From Leptobrachium leishanense (taxonomy: Eukaryota > Chordata > Amphibia > Anura > Megophryidae), in assembly GCA_009667805.1 (NCBI GenBank), contig CM019066.1, forward strand, positions 333,194,077 to 333,258,076: a stretch of DNA of 64,000 nucleotides. Reading direction: 5' to 3'. The translations under genes were made by a program, and so were the position numbers. Below, in pieces: positions 21,700 to 32,339 of the stretch; position 1 is the stretch's first letter, and every line of letters begins with the position of its first letter. The notes below the pieces were generated by a model that ran no database searches, was not told the DNA's origin, and saw only the letters and a program-made list of their open reading frames with translations.

Positions 21700-23116
21700 T
21701 TTCTGAATGTAGTATCTTTAGAATCTTAGAATGAAATCTGGAAAAAAAAAAAGAGCTGGAAACGAAAATCCTCTATTTATCCTTTATTTACTTGTGATGG
21801 TACGTACACACCACTTGCATCCACCCGACGGCCAGGTAATACATCGTGAAGAATGCTAGAATCCAGCCTTTCCTAAAATAGTAATAAATCGCATTGTTTA
21901 AAACAAAAAAATTACCATAGATAATCCTTCAAGACACCGAAAAAGGGTCATGTTGGCGTGCCACGTGTTAACCAGGGGCACATATGTATGGGAAGTGGTA
22001 CGCGGCAGGTGATAGTATCACATCAGATGTAGTGATTGACCTCTAATTAGAGGATTACATAGCAGTAACTCGATTACTACTGTGACTAGTAGGGAACAAA
22101 CTAACCTTGGCCTCTGATATGAGTAATCCCCATTCAAGACTCAGTGCCAAGTCTGTGTGACATTGGACAAACCACAGCTCCCTTGCAGGTACATGTAAAC
22201 CAGATATTAATATTCATTAATTGAGAATTACGGATTGTATTTATCGTTCATGCACACAGAAAAAAATAAATTTAAAAACCTCTGACCAGGTAACAGTTGT
22301 ATTTATTCATCGTATTGTTTAAGAAAAGTAAGTCCGTATAATTTCTTTTCATTTCCACCACTTCCAGTCCTGCTAGACTTTTCTCATGGACCTTTGATGG
22401 AAGGGATCCAAAGTTATGGACTGCACTTCCATTTTTTTCTTAAAACACCGTATGGTGTAGTTACAGGGGAGCGGTAGCCGGTTTGTAGCTACCGAGGCCT
22501 CATCCAATGGGAATTGGTTGAGATACCTTTGTATGGCAGCATCCTCCCAACAGGAGATGTGCATATTCTCCATCCATACAATAAATCCTCAATCCCAAGC
22601 ACACACTGTGCACACATAGCTATGAAGTTAACGGTACGGGAGACGCCGCTCATGGGGGCGCACAACACTAATCCCCATAACTTGCGTGCCAGCAGCACAT
22701 GCGCTTTTCGCATACAAGTAGCTCCAGGGACGCTCTCATTCATGAAGCCCTGGAACCGAAGAGAAGGAGCCAAGCGCTGCTGGATAAATGGTGAGTTTTT
22801 AATCGAAACCAAAACAACTGTTAAAAAATAATGGTACATTTGCACAGATATTTAAGGATAAAAAGGGGGTTGGGTGAGTTTTAGCCAGAGTGTTCCTTTA
22901 ACAGAAAGAACACCTGTCTGTCTCTCCTGACTGTCCGGTCTGTTTATTGATCTCGCCTTCTCTCTGTCTGTCTAACCTTCTGTCTGTCTGTCTGTAATCT
23001 ATGCTGTTTTAGTCATGTCGTATGTGATTTATGATTGTGGAACACTGAATCTGAGAGGGGTTAAATTACTTTTCTTTGGTCATCAAGGATGAAAGTCAGA
23101 CAGATGATGATATTAT
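21700..23116. other. Unassigned region
   Basis: No gene or defined element. 22917-22997 is a loose TCTG microsatellite. 22365-22850 has open frames on both strands without known domains. Confidence 0.4.
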
Positions 23117-24280
23117 GCCATATTATTTTATTATTATTATTTATTAAGAGCCAACACATTCCGCAGCGCTGTACTATGGGTAAAGACAAGACAGTTCTAC
23201 AATACACCAAAAAGGCAAGTCAATATGCCACTAACAGATACAAGAGGAATTGAGGGCCCGATTCCTTTTGGAACCTAGATAAGTGAAGGGGTGAGAAACA
23301 GGAGTGGAGGATTGCACGGATGTCAGTGATGTTAATGCAGAGAGAGATGAGGACCGTTATTGGGTCGGTCGGATGTTTTGTTCCGGGATTAGTAGTAGGC
23401 TTCCCTAAACAGAAGTGTCTTTAGGGAGCGTTTAAAGGACGCTAGATTGGGGGGCAGTCTGATAGGGTGAGGAAGCGCGTTCCATAGGGTCGGCGCCGCA
23501 CAAGAAAAGTCCTGCAAACTGGCATGTAAAGAGGTAATGATGGAGGATGCCAGGAGCAGGTCATTGTTTGATCTTAGGGAGCGGGCTGGGGTGTATTTGT
23601 TGATTAGTGAGGACAGGTAGTGGGGAGCAGCGTTGGTGAGAGCTTTGTAGGTCAGGGTGAGTAATTAGAATTTATTTCTGCTGTGGATGGGGAGTCAGGG
23701 CAGGGATTCAGAGAGGAGCGGCAGAGACAGAGCGGCGGCGGGAGGAATAAGCCGGGCTGATTAGTGTAGAACAGACTGCAAGAGGGAGAGGCGGGAGATA
23801 GGAAGGCCGGTCACAAGGCTGTTGCAGTCGTCTAGGCGTGAGATTTTAAGGGAGTGGATGAGTTTCTTGTTGGTGTCTGCAGTCGGAAATGGATACATTT
23901 TGACAATACTGTGGAAGGAATTGTGGCAAGATGAGGAGAGTGTTTGAATGTGGGACTGAAGGAAAGACTGGAGTCAAGAGTCACTCCAAGGCAGCGGACT
24001 TGGGCTGAAGGAAAGATAGTGATAACGTCAGCTGTTCCAGAAAAATCTGAAATCGGAGTAGAGTTAGAGAGAAAGTAGAAGGAGCTCCGTCTTAGACATA
24101 TTGATCTATTGAGGTAGTGAGACCATCCAGGAAGAGATGTCAGACAAACAGTCACTGACCTGAGAGAGATCAGGAGTAGAGAGGTAGATCTGAGTGTCAT
24201 CTGTGTATAGGTGATACTTAAAGCATTAGCTGGAGATGAGTTTACCCTGTGAGGAGGTATATATGGATAGATTGGGAAGC
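23117..24280 (-). mobile_element. L2 LINE, 5'-truncated copy
   Basis: Minus-strand L2 whose 3' end (ATT-rich tail and CGCAGCGCTGTAC at about 23163) parallels the intact copy at 32340. It extends through the RT C-terminal region, including [13 protein letters not shown] in the frame at 23832-24200, to the part just before YADD. A piggyBac-like MITE starts 10 bp after its truncated end. Frameshifts make it non-coding. Confidence 0.85.
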
Positions 24281-24290
24281 TGCTCTTTAA

Positions 24291-24518
24291 CCACTTTGCT
24301 GCGGAGGACGTGTGGGGAACCTCCTCATTGACTCCTGCTACATGCGGGGGGACATTCCCTCACGTTTATGAAACTGCGGAGTCTGCCGGAAAGAACGATA
24401 TATAATATGTCTGGGTCATATAATAAAACGTGACTTCAAATCACGTTTAAACACGATGAGCAAAAGCGGCAAAAATGAGCTCAGCACACAGGGGTGAAAA
24501 GGCTCAGCAGTGAAAGGG
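24291..24518. mobile_element. piggyBac-like MITE, 228-bp deletion derivative
   Basis: Bounded by TTAA on both sides; ends CCACTTTGCTGCGGAGGACG and GCAGTGAAAGGG. The right 130 bp match the right end of the 1.2-kb copies (GAACGATATATAATATGTCT shared) and the left 20 bp match their left end. This is an internally deleted copy of the same element. Confidence 0.85.
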
Positions 24519-24872
24519 TTAAACAGAAAGCACTGATTGTAAGGACATTTAAAGTTTGTTTTTCACATAACCGCTAAAAATTATGGTTGGAGACATAACA
24601 AGAAATCTCACGTATTCTCATGAGACTGGGAATAGAGATATAGGTTTGGGCAGGGGTGATGTCGAGCAGAAACACTTGTGAACACAGTCCCTCTATTTTC
24701 TCAGGGGGAACGGAGTTCCTTTTTCCCTACACACCGAGATGCATTCAATAGGTTCCAATTATACAGTTCCCTGTTAAGTCAACAGATATTTATGATATTT
24801 ATTACCCTTATCATATGGATTCCCTAAAACCCAGTCTAGATTTCCACTGAAATCTTGGAGATCCTGCACTTT

Positions 24873-25609
24873 GGGCTCTATTAACAGCTTTGCGCAAACG
24901 TTAGCGCGTGCGCCAAAACGCATTAACGCAAGGAGAAAACCCTTTGCGCAGAACATCGTATTACAATGTCCTAGCAAAAAATGCACGATAACGTCTACCG
25001 CTGGTGAACCTGCGCGAACCCTGCGCCAGCGTAATGTACTGCGCGCGTCCTATACTTAACATTGTGAGCGCAAATGCATTTGTGCACTGGTGCGCGGATG
25101 GTATTACAATCTATGCGCAGATTTTAACGGGCAACGTTTGCACGCATAATTTTAACGTCTTTGAAAAGTTGGTGTTAACTGCGAATCTGAACGTCCTGGC
25201 CGAACCCAAATACAACAGCCTGATAAAAAAAAATACAGCAAAGTATAGTTACACATTCTACACATACCCAAACAATAACATTGAGAAGTTGTGCGTGTTT
25301 TTATTATTGCTGCAGCATATATACTCAGATTGATTTTGACAGGTTCAAAAACTGAACGGGAGACAATTGTGGTTCTTAATTCAGATTGGCTGGATCGCGT
25401 GAAAAAACAGTCCGCCCACCGATTTCTGCGGGCAAATTTTTTATCGCGTCTTTTTGCGCGTCTTTTTTACGCGCGTTATATTTTGACAGATGAAAAAACG
25501 CGCTCGGATTGTAATACCAGCGTTAGTTTACGCGCGTTAAAGTTTAACGCTGCGTGCAAAAAAAATTGTGCTGCGCGAGCGCTTCTGCGCGAAACAGTTA
25601 ATAGAACCC
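24873..25609. mobile_element. MITE, GGGCYCTATTAC family (copy 3)
   Basis: Ends GGGCTCTATTAACAG and CAGTTAATAGAACCC. Flanks are TTT on the left and TTA on the right. The interior is rich in GCGC and resembles the 7012-7739 copy in inverted orientation (both contain ATACTTAACATTGTGAGCGC or its complement). Non-coding. Confidence 0.78.
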
Positions 25610-27140
25610 TTAATTCTTTTAGGGCTTGATCCAGGGGTTTGGGTGATGATTATCATGTCACCCTCATAAGTAGCTAACATGTGATCCATCCTCCTCTGCC
25701 CTAACAGAAATATTCAGATTATTCTGCAAACCATCACGTAATGATTCTAGTGTCGGTGAAAACAAGAGATACACAAGTCTCTGATAAATATAGTGCTGTG
25801 CTCGTGGCCTGTTTTGATTACATTGATGGTTACTGATTATCTCTATGTGATGGGAAGATGGTTGAGTATCTTGAATGGATGGTCTGCTCTATATACAATG
25901 TTTGCGACTAATATCCAAAAAACAGGCTTTTCCTTATTATTTTAATAATATCTTTCAGAGTAGCTTTTTATAAATGTGTGCTGTGTATATATGCGTGTTT
26001 GTGTGTCTGTATATAATGTATTCAGATTCACTTTGTGGCATGTTTCAAGCACAGATCACAGACGCTCGTGTCTCGATCGTAAAACCCAGTGTCTTCTTTC
26101 CGGGGCTGCACAGGCTGAACAGTTGCAGAGACGGAGTCCCTAAAGAAATAATTAATTATCTGGTTAATGTGCATCAGGCTGCATGAGCGCGAGATTAATC
26201 ACATGCGCGGGGATATGTTGCTGAAAAGGATTTTGCTTTTTTTCCCCCCTTCGTTCCTGTCACTTGGTAATGGCTTTTCTTTCCTCCCCATCAGGTGAAC
26301 AGGTGCATAGATGCTGTATTTTCATTTTCATGCAGTCAGTAACAGCCGGCAGCTCCAAGAAGCCTTTTTTTTTAAAAAAAATTCAGCCCTGCTGCATGAG
26401 CAGTTTAAAACATGAAGCTTTCCTTAGTTCAGATGTCTCAGCTCCGGGAGCTTTCCGTAAAGTGACAAGATTATCCACCTTCTTCTGTCACCGGCACAAG
26501 GACCATCAGATCCCTCTAGTTATCCCTTACTGAGTCAGTCACAGCATCTGTGCAGTTGCAACGCCTGACACTTCTCTTATATTTATTACATGCGCGCATC
26601 GTGAGGTTTTCATTTAGGCTTTCAAGCTGGAGAATAGCCAGCATGGTCTTAGTATTGACATTCTTCAAAGAAGAAAAAAAAAGATACTAAGGCGATACTG
26701 GCAAATTCCGAAAGCTTTCTTGGATCTCGTCTGGAAATCACAGGTCAGAAATGCCTTCGGGAATCAGAATACGTTTTTTTTATTTTTAAAGAAACCAAAT
26801 AATATATAACTGTCATGATTTAGAGTAGATATAGTGAAAATAAAAAAGGATACAAGGATGGATAACTTTAAAAAATAAAATCCAGAAATTGTTTGAATAT
26901 GGCTACTTTTTTGTAGTGTCACCTTCGTAAAGGGCCATTGTAGTCACACTCATCACTCAATGTGACCTGAGTGTCGTCAACCCTCTTCCCCCTCAGGCGA
27001 GGGGTTTTTAGAGGGTTGATTCAGCCCACTGGATGTAGAGGGTTAGCACCACACGGAATCTCAGATCAGCGAGCGATGATCTAAGCTTCGTGGATCGAGA
27101 CCTGCAACCAGGAACTAATTCAGGTCCCAGCTACCTCTAA
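25610..27140. other. Unassigned, apparently non-repetitive region
   Basis: No repeat family or gene recognised. 26030-26560 has moderately balanced composition and could hold conserved non-coding sequence. The frames there (for example 26264-26533) show no domain. Confidence 0.4.
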
Positions 27141-27589
27141 GGCTAGGGTCAGACGAGCGCATTTTGTACGGACTGTGCGTCTGTGCAGTACGGACGTACT
27201 TTCTGACTGACAACAAGGTAGTGGCCACACAGTCCATTTTTTTCACTGACGTATTTTTTGACTGATGTAGCAGGGAAAATAAATTAAAATGAAAAAACGT
27301 TTTGTCTGTCAACAATACTGGACGTATAAATGCAGTCCGTCTGACCTCGTTCCATCACTCACACACAAAGCTATGCGGACGTTGCGGACGCAGCGCACTC
27401 TGTGCGTCCATCCTAGAGGTTTTACGTTCTTGCCTAACCTGCGTCCGTTTGCCGCGTCCGTTGTGCTTCCGCAGTTCTGTGCAGACGTACTTCGTGTGTG
27501 GGTCTCTATTGATCATAATTGTATGCTACCACAGACGTTAAAATGTGCGGCAACACCGACGCGCGCACTGCACTCGTCTGACCCGAGCC
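27141..27589. mobile_element. Harbinger-like MITE, diverged copy
   Basis: Left end GGCTAGGGTCAGACGAGCGC and right end ACTCGTCTGACCCGAGCC. Flanks are TAA on the left and TCA on the right. The interior differs from the 63219 copy, so it is a separate subfamily. The 200-codon frame at 27289 starts inside it and runs past its end, which argues against a real gene. Confidence 0.75.
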
Positions 27590-27956
27590 TCATGGCTCTC
27601 AATGTGTTCTCATTAGGAACCATTAGATTGTCTCAAACGTCCAGCCCCCTACAGTCCCGTCACTGCAGGAAGCTGACAGTATGTTGTGACCGGACAAGCA
27701 CAGATGGAGACCAGCAGTCAAAACAAGGTAAGTGTTTAAACTATCTAAATATAGGATCACAAACTCTGGCACCCAGATCTTTCTGTTTTACAAATCGCAT
27801 GTTTCTCTGTCCATCTTTTGCCTCCAAAGAATTGTGGGATTTTAGGCAATCGACATTCTGGGGGGGCTGGAGGTTGAGATCCCTGATCTAAAGGGAAGGG
27901 GGCAGGGATTGTGGAGGAGGGGTCAGGAGAGGTTAGCGTTTAACCACTCCCTTTAA

Positions 27957-29173
27957 CCCTTTCAATGCGGAGGACGCGCTCAGCGCGTCCTCCGCATTCC
28001 CGCTGCTGTGCGGAGGACGCGCTGAGCGCGTCCTCCCATTGGGGTCAGCGTTCGGCCGGATTCCGGCCGATCGCTGGCCCCCCGGTGCGGGCTGACATCC
28101 TCGATGTCGGCCGCGCATCCGGGACCGCAGCCGCCAGAATTAGGTGTCATCGCGGCAGCGCGATGACACCTAATTCAGGCGCCCCCCGCATGTGCGGAGG
28201 AGGCGCCTGAAAGGGAGGGGGGGAGGTCCTTCGGACCTCTCTCCCTCCCGATCGGCGGCTCTGCGGGGGTTAACCCAGGCATCATTTGGAAGGGCACAGC
28301 CTGCCCTTCCAAATGGTACCTGGCATTAACCCCTGGGGAGCTGGATCGCGAATCGGCGCTGAAAAGCGCCGGTTCGCGATCCTTTCCCGGAGCTGGCCGA
28401 CATCTTGGATGTCGGCCAAGCCTCCGGGAACTCCCCCTGAGGACTGGCGTCATCGTGCGTAGCACGATGACGCCAGTCCTAGAGTTAACCCCTAACTGCC
28501 ACCAACTGTGGAGATAGGGAGTTCCAATGAACTCCCTATCTCCCTATCCGTGGCAGTTAGGGGTTAATGTTTGGTATGGTTGGATCGGCCAGAGCATGGC
28601 CGTTCCAACAATACCAAACTTGAATGTGAAAAAAGTTTTTTAAAAAAAATAAAAATAAGAAATAAAAATATATTTTAAAAAAAAATTATAAAAAAAAAAA
28701 TTTTTTCTTTTTTTGGTTTGTTAGTGTAGCAATATTGTTCCCATTGCAATTATAATGTGAACAATGATGCTGCACTAACGATTTTTGTATGCGGTGCGTT
28801 TGTTAAAAATCGCGTAATTTTCCCCCAAAAAAAATGTAACGAGACCCCATCTCTAATTTTTTTAACAAGCGCACCCCATACAAAATATAACCGCAATTGC
28901 TCGCATGTTAAAATGTGAAAAAAAACACTTTACACGTAAATTATTGAAAATACATATTTTATTGCATTTTTTGTTATAATATACAGACATGACATAACGT
29001 ATACATATAATAATGACATATTATGAATCTACTGAGTCTGACGGAAAGAACGATATATAATATGTCTGGGTCATATACTAAAATAAGCCTTCAAAACACG
29101 TTTAAACATGATGAGCAAAACCGGTAAAAATTACCTCAGCACAGAGGCGGGAAAAGCCTCAGCAGTGAAAGGG
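27957..29173. mobile_element. piggyBac-like serial-hairpin MITE (copy A)
   Basis: A 1,217-bp element bounded by TTAA at 27953-27956 and 29174-29177, with ends CCCTTTCAATGC and GCAGTGAAAGGG. TTAA targets and CCC-starting inverted repeats fit piggyBac. The left 700 bp is a run of about ten separate hairpins: GCGGAGGACGCGC arms at 27967-27995, AATTAGGTGTCATCGCG arms at 28138-28175, and others at about 28220, 28280-28325, 28343-28382, 28392-28420, 28443-28482, 28490-28565 and 28570-28620. The right half is AT-rich. Copies at 60498 and 53400 keep the hairpins, with paired changes. No transposase. Confidence 0.85.
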
Positions 29174-29199
29174 TTAACCATCCTTTTTTAACTTTAGAG

Positions 29200-29378
29200 C
29201 AGTGACCTCCAACCCTGGTCCTCAGGTTCCCCTAACAGGCCAGGTTTACAGGATATCTGAAACAAAGGTGATATCATTTGAAGTTCAGTGATTGCAGGAT
29301 TCAGTCTGCATTTCCCCAAGGTAATCCATAAAACCTGGCCTGTTAGTGGGTTCCAAGGTCCATATTTGAAAAACACTG
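29200..29378. mobile_element. hAT MITE (CAGTGGTTCCCAAC family), copy 2
   Basis: Starts CAGTGACCTCCAACCC and ends AAAAACACTG. The flanking octamers CTTTAGAG and CCCTAGAG match at six of eight positions. It aligns along its length with 36831-37012. Confidence 0.85.
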
Positions 29379-29425
29379 CCCTAGAGTATACCTTTATTCC
29401 TATGAACATGGATGCAAAAACACTA

Positions 29426-30102
29426 AGGGTTTCTCGCTAAGCGGCGATCTTCCCACCGAATTGCACCGAATGGTGAATTTCCCTGTACGGTGCAATTTGG
29501 AGGCAGTTTGCCTATTCACTAAGCTGTCAATTGGGCAAATACTGGTGAATTGACAGCGAATTACGGTGCAGATCGAAGCAGATCTGTGATCTTTGACGGC
29601 GGCGAAATTGTCCCATAGAGAAGTAATGGTTAATCTATTCACAGAACGCCGAACTGTACAGAAGTGACGGTGAAATGCCCAGATTTTCATTGATTTGGTT
29701 CGACAGGTTCAAACAGGCAAATCCCATAGGTTTCTATGTAAAAATATGATTTTTAATTTTTAAAAAAGTTAATTATTTTTATATCAAGCAAAATGTATTT
29801 TTATTTTATTTTATAGAGCAAATTTGTGATTCCCAATTTTTTTAAAAAGGCATTTATTTTTTTATTCTGTAACAGACTTTTTAATTATTTTTTTAAAGGA
29901 CCTTTTTATTATTCAGACACATTTTAAGACATTTTTATTGGTTTAAACACCTATCCGTTCGGCAGTGTTCGGCAAACTCCATCTTCGGTGCACCACAGTG
30001 ATCCTGCAGTGAATAGTGAATTCATCGGGTCGGCGAGATGGAATCGCCGAAGTGCACCGAAGTGCAAAGCACTGAAATTTTGGTGCTTTGAGTATAATCC
30101 CT
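29426..30102. mobile_element. MITE (GGGTTATTC family)
   Basis: Left end AGGGTTTCTCGCTAAGCGGC and right end TATAATCCCT. The interior, with GTGCAATTTGG, GACAATT and TTTTTAAAAAGG tracts, is shared in inverted orientation with 62161-63067 and in part with 44740-44945 and 58001-58440. Non-coding. Confidence 0.7.
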
Positions 30103-30364
30103 CCTGTGATTTGTCAACATAACAGTAAAGTGTTGGATATGTAAATTACTGGAAAAGATCAATTCTATAAATTCCATAGCTTGGGTATTTTGGCCTAATT
30201 TATGAGTTCCTCCTTGCGATTCCCTAACACTTTCCGTTGAAATAACAATTTAGATGAACAAAACTATTTGGGCCCAGAAAAAAATGGTCACATCCCAAGT
30301 TTGAAGAAATGCATCCATCGACGCCAGAATCTATTCTTTTTGAGTCTGCTGTGAGGACTATAAC

Positions 30365-30981
30365 TAGACATGTGCATGTGTCCCAAATTTTAATTTCGTT
30401 CAGTTTTGGATTTTTTCGTTACTGTTTTAGTTCCAGATCGATTCGTTAAGGTATTTTGGACTGATTCATTAATTCGGACGATCTATATTTAGTTTTTGGA
30501 TCGATTCGTTTTTATTAGTTATTTCGTATTTCGGATACATTCGTATATCATTTTTATTACCAATTTCCTTTTTATTTTGTATTTTATAATGATTAAAAAT
30601 GAAAAGAAAAAGATACTGGGGACCCTTTCCTTGCTGCTGAAACCTATTCGGCACCACGGAGAGCAGAAATTAACTCTTTGCTGGGAGATAAGCTGTGCCC
30701 TTTGAGATGCCCAATGCCCATTAACCCCTGACTGGGATTTAAAATGTGCCTTGTGAGATGCCATTAACCCATTGCTTTGTTTTGAATTGCATTGATTTTT
30801 TAATATTTTTCGTCTCTGATCAATTTCGTTTCGTTTTTTCGTTGTTACTGTGATTCGTTTTTTTTGGACCGATTTGGAATTTCGGATTGCTGATTTTCGT
30901 TTTCGGAAATGCTTCCGAAAACTAAAATTGGTGGATTGTAATCCGAATTTCAATTCGGATTAAATGAAACGAACATGTCTA
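30365..30981. mobile_element. hAT-like MITE (TAGACATGTGCA family)
   Basis: A 617-bp element with ends TAGACATGTGCATG and GAACATGTCTA, flanked by ACTATAAC (30357-30364) and ACTGTAAC (30982-30989), a one-mismatch 8-bp duplication. Short TIRs and 8-bp duplications fit hAT. The interior is TTTCGTTT-rich. The 144-codon minus frame inside it is not conserved in relatives. Confidence 0.85.
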
Positions 30982-30989
30982 ACTGTAAC

Positions 30990-32339
30990 AGTAAAAGAAG
31001 GTGCCAGGGAATTCTAGAATATGCAAACATTAAGCAGGAAAGAAAGAACGGTTATTTAAGAATAAAAATAATAATAATTTCAAGGCTGGGCAAGCAGTGA
31101 GTTGGCTGCTTAAACAGCTGATCCATTAGACGGTCCTGGTGAGAAAGACAAAGGAAGATAGCGTGGTATTATAACACTCCGATAGAATGGAAGGCGTGCT
31201 TTGACACTAACATGCCAGACAACAACGCTTTCCCTGTTTAAAGCCTTCGCAACCACATTTATCAAACACGCCTCACAACACCGAAATTCATTATCCAAGC
31301 CATTAAGCACTAAACACACACAAAAATGCTATTTACTTCTCTAAAGCAGATTTCTCGGACTAATGTTTAATTACACAATAAACTGGAAACCTGTCACAGA
31401 AAACGCATCACTTGTCGTTATCATAAATTACCTGATTTTATGATTTCTCTTCTGCTTCGGTCTCAAAATAAAAATAATATTAGATAAAAATAAAAAAATA
31501 AAAAACATAAACCCCTTGTACATCTGTGTACCTTTCCCCACCCCATACTGTACTTTGCAGAGTGGAGCTATGTGATAAATTACAGTGCCATCAAATGACT
31601 TGTCAGAATCTAGGAAATCTGAACACATGGCTTGCTACTGACAAATGAGATCCACAGCAATCTAGCATAACCTTTTATTTTCTCTGAAGTGATGAGGGAG
31701 AGCTCGCCTTCATGTGAAGGCAGATGACGCTTGGTATCTAGAAAATCTCTGCTGACCTGCGCATGGCGTTTGCAGAAGGCTCCACGCTTTTTATAGCCCC
31801 CAAGTCTTCCATTCTAAAGGGCCGCACAGCCATTGTTTGGTTTTGCGTTCCTAATAGAGCTTCCTTGAGCCTTTCTCTGATAAGTGAAGTCAAGTTTACT
31901 CTGTTAGGGCCTCAGTCGTTCCCAGCAGTATACAGATAACGGGAAAAAATGAGCATCTTTAAGAGGGAAGGAACCGATTTCTGTCTCCACTGTCAGGCAA
32001 ACAGTCTATTTAATGGCTTTATTTGATATCTGAAGATTAGATTAGAATGGGCCTTGCATATTGATGGTGTTTGCGGCTTTCAGAGGGGATCATAGATTAT
32101 TAATAATGGGAAATAGATAGAGACATTGACATGGAAAAGTGCATCTCTAGGAATCTACATTTTGTGTGGCAGCAGTAACAAAATATCCAAGCTGGTGGAA
32201 GAAAGAAACATAAATTTAAAAGCACACATTCGTATATTACAGATTAATGTTCTGACATGAGGGTTTCTTCTTTTTATTTGAAGGACGGTAACATTTCTAT
32301 TTGTATATTTTGATATGCATTCTTATTATTTCTTTAGAT
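30990..32339. other. Unassigned, apparently non-repetitive region
   Basis: No repeat or gene recognised over 1.35 kb. Short frames lack domains. Confidence 0.4.

Noticed and set aside
27289..27891. 200-codon plus-strand frame
   Set aside because: It starts inside a Harbinger-like MITE and runs across its right end into unrelated DNA. No domain seen.
30519..30953. 144-codon minus-strand frame
   Set aside because: It lies almost entirely inside a non-autonomous hAT-like MITE rich in simple motifs. No conserved residues.
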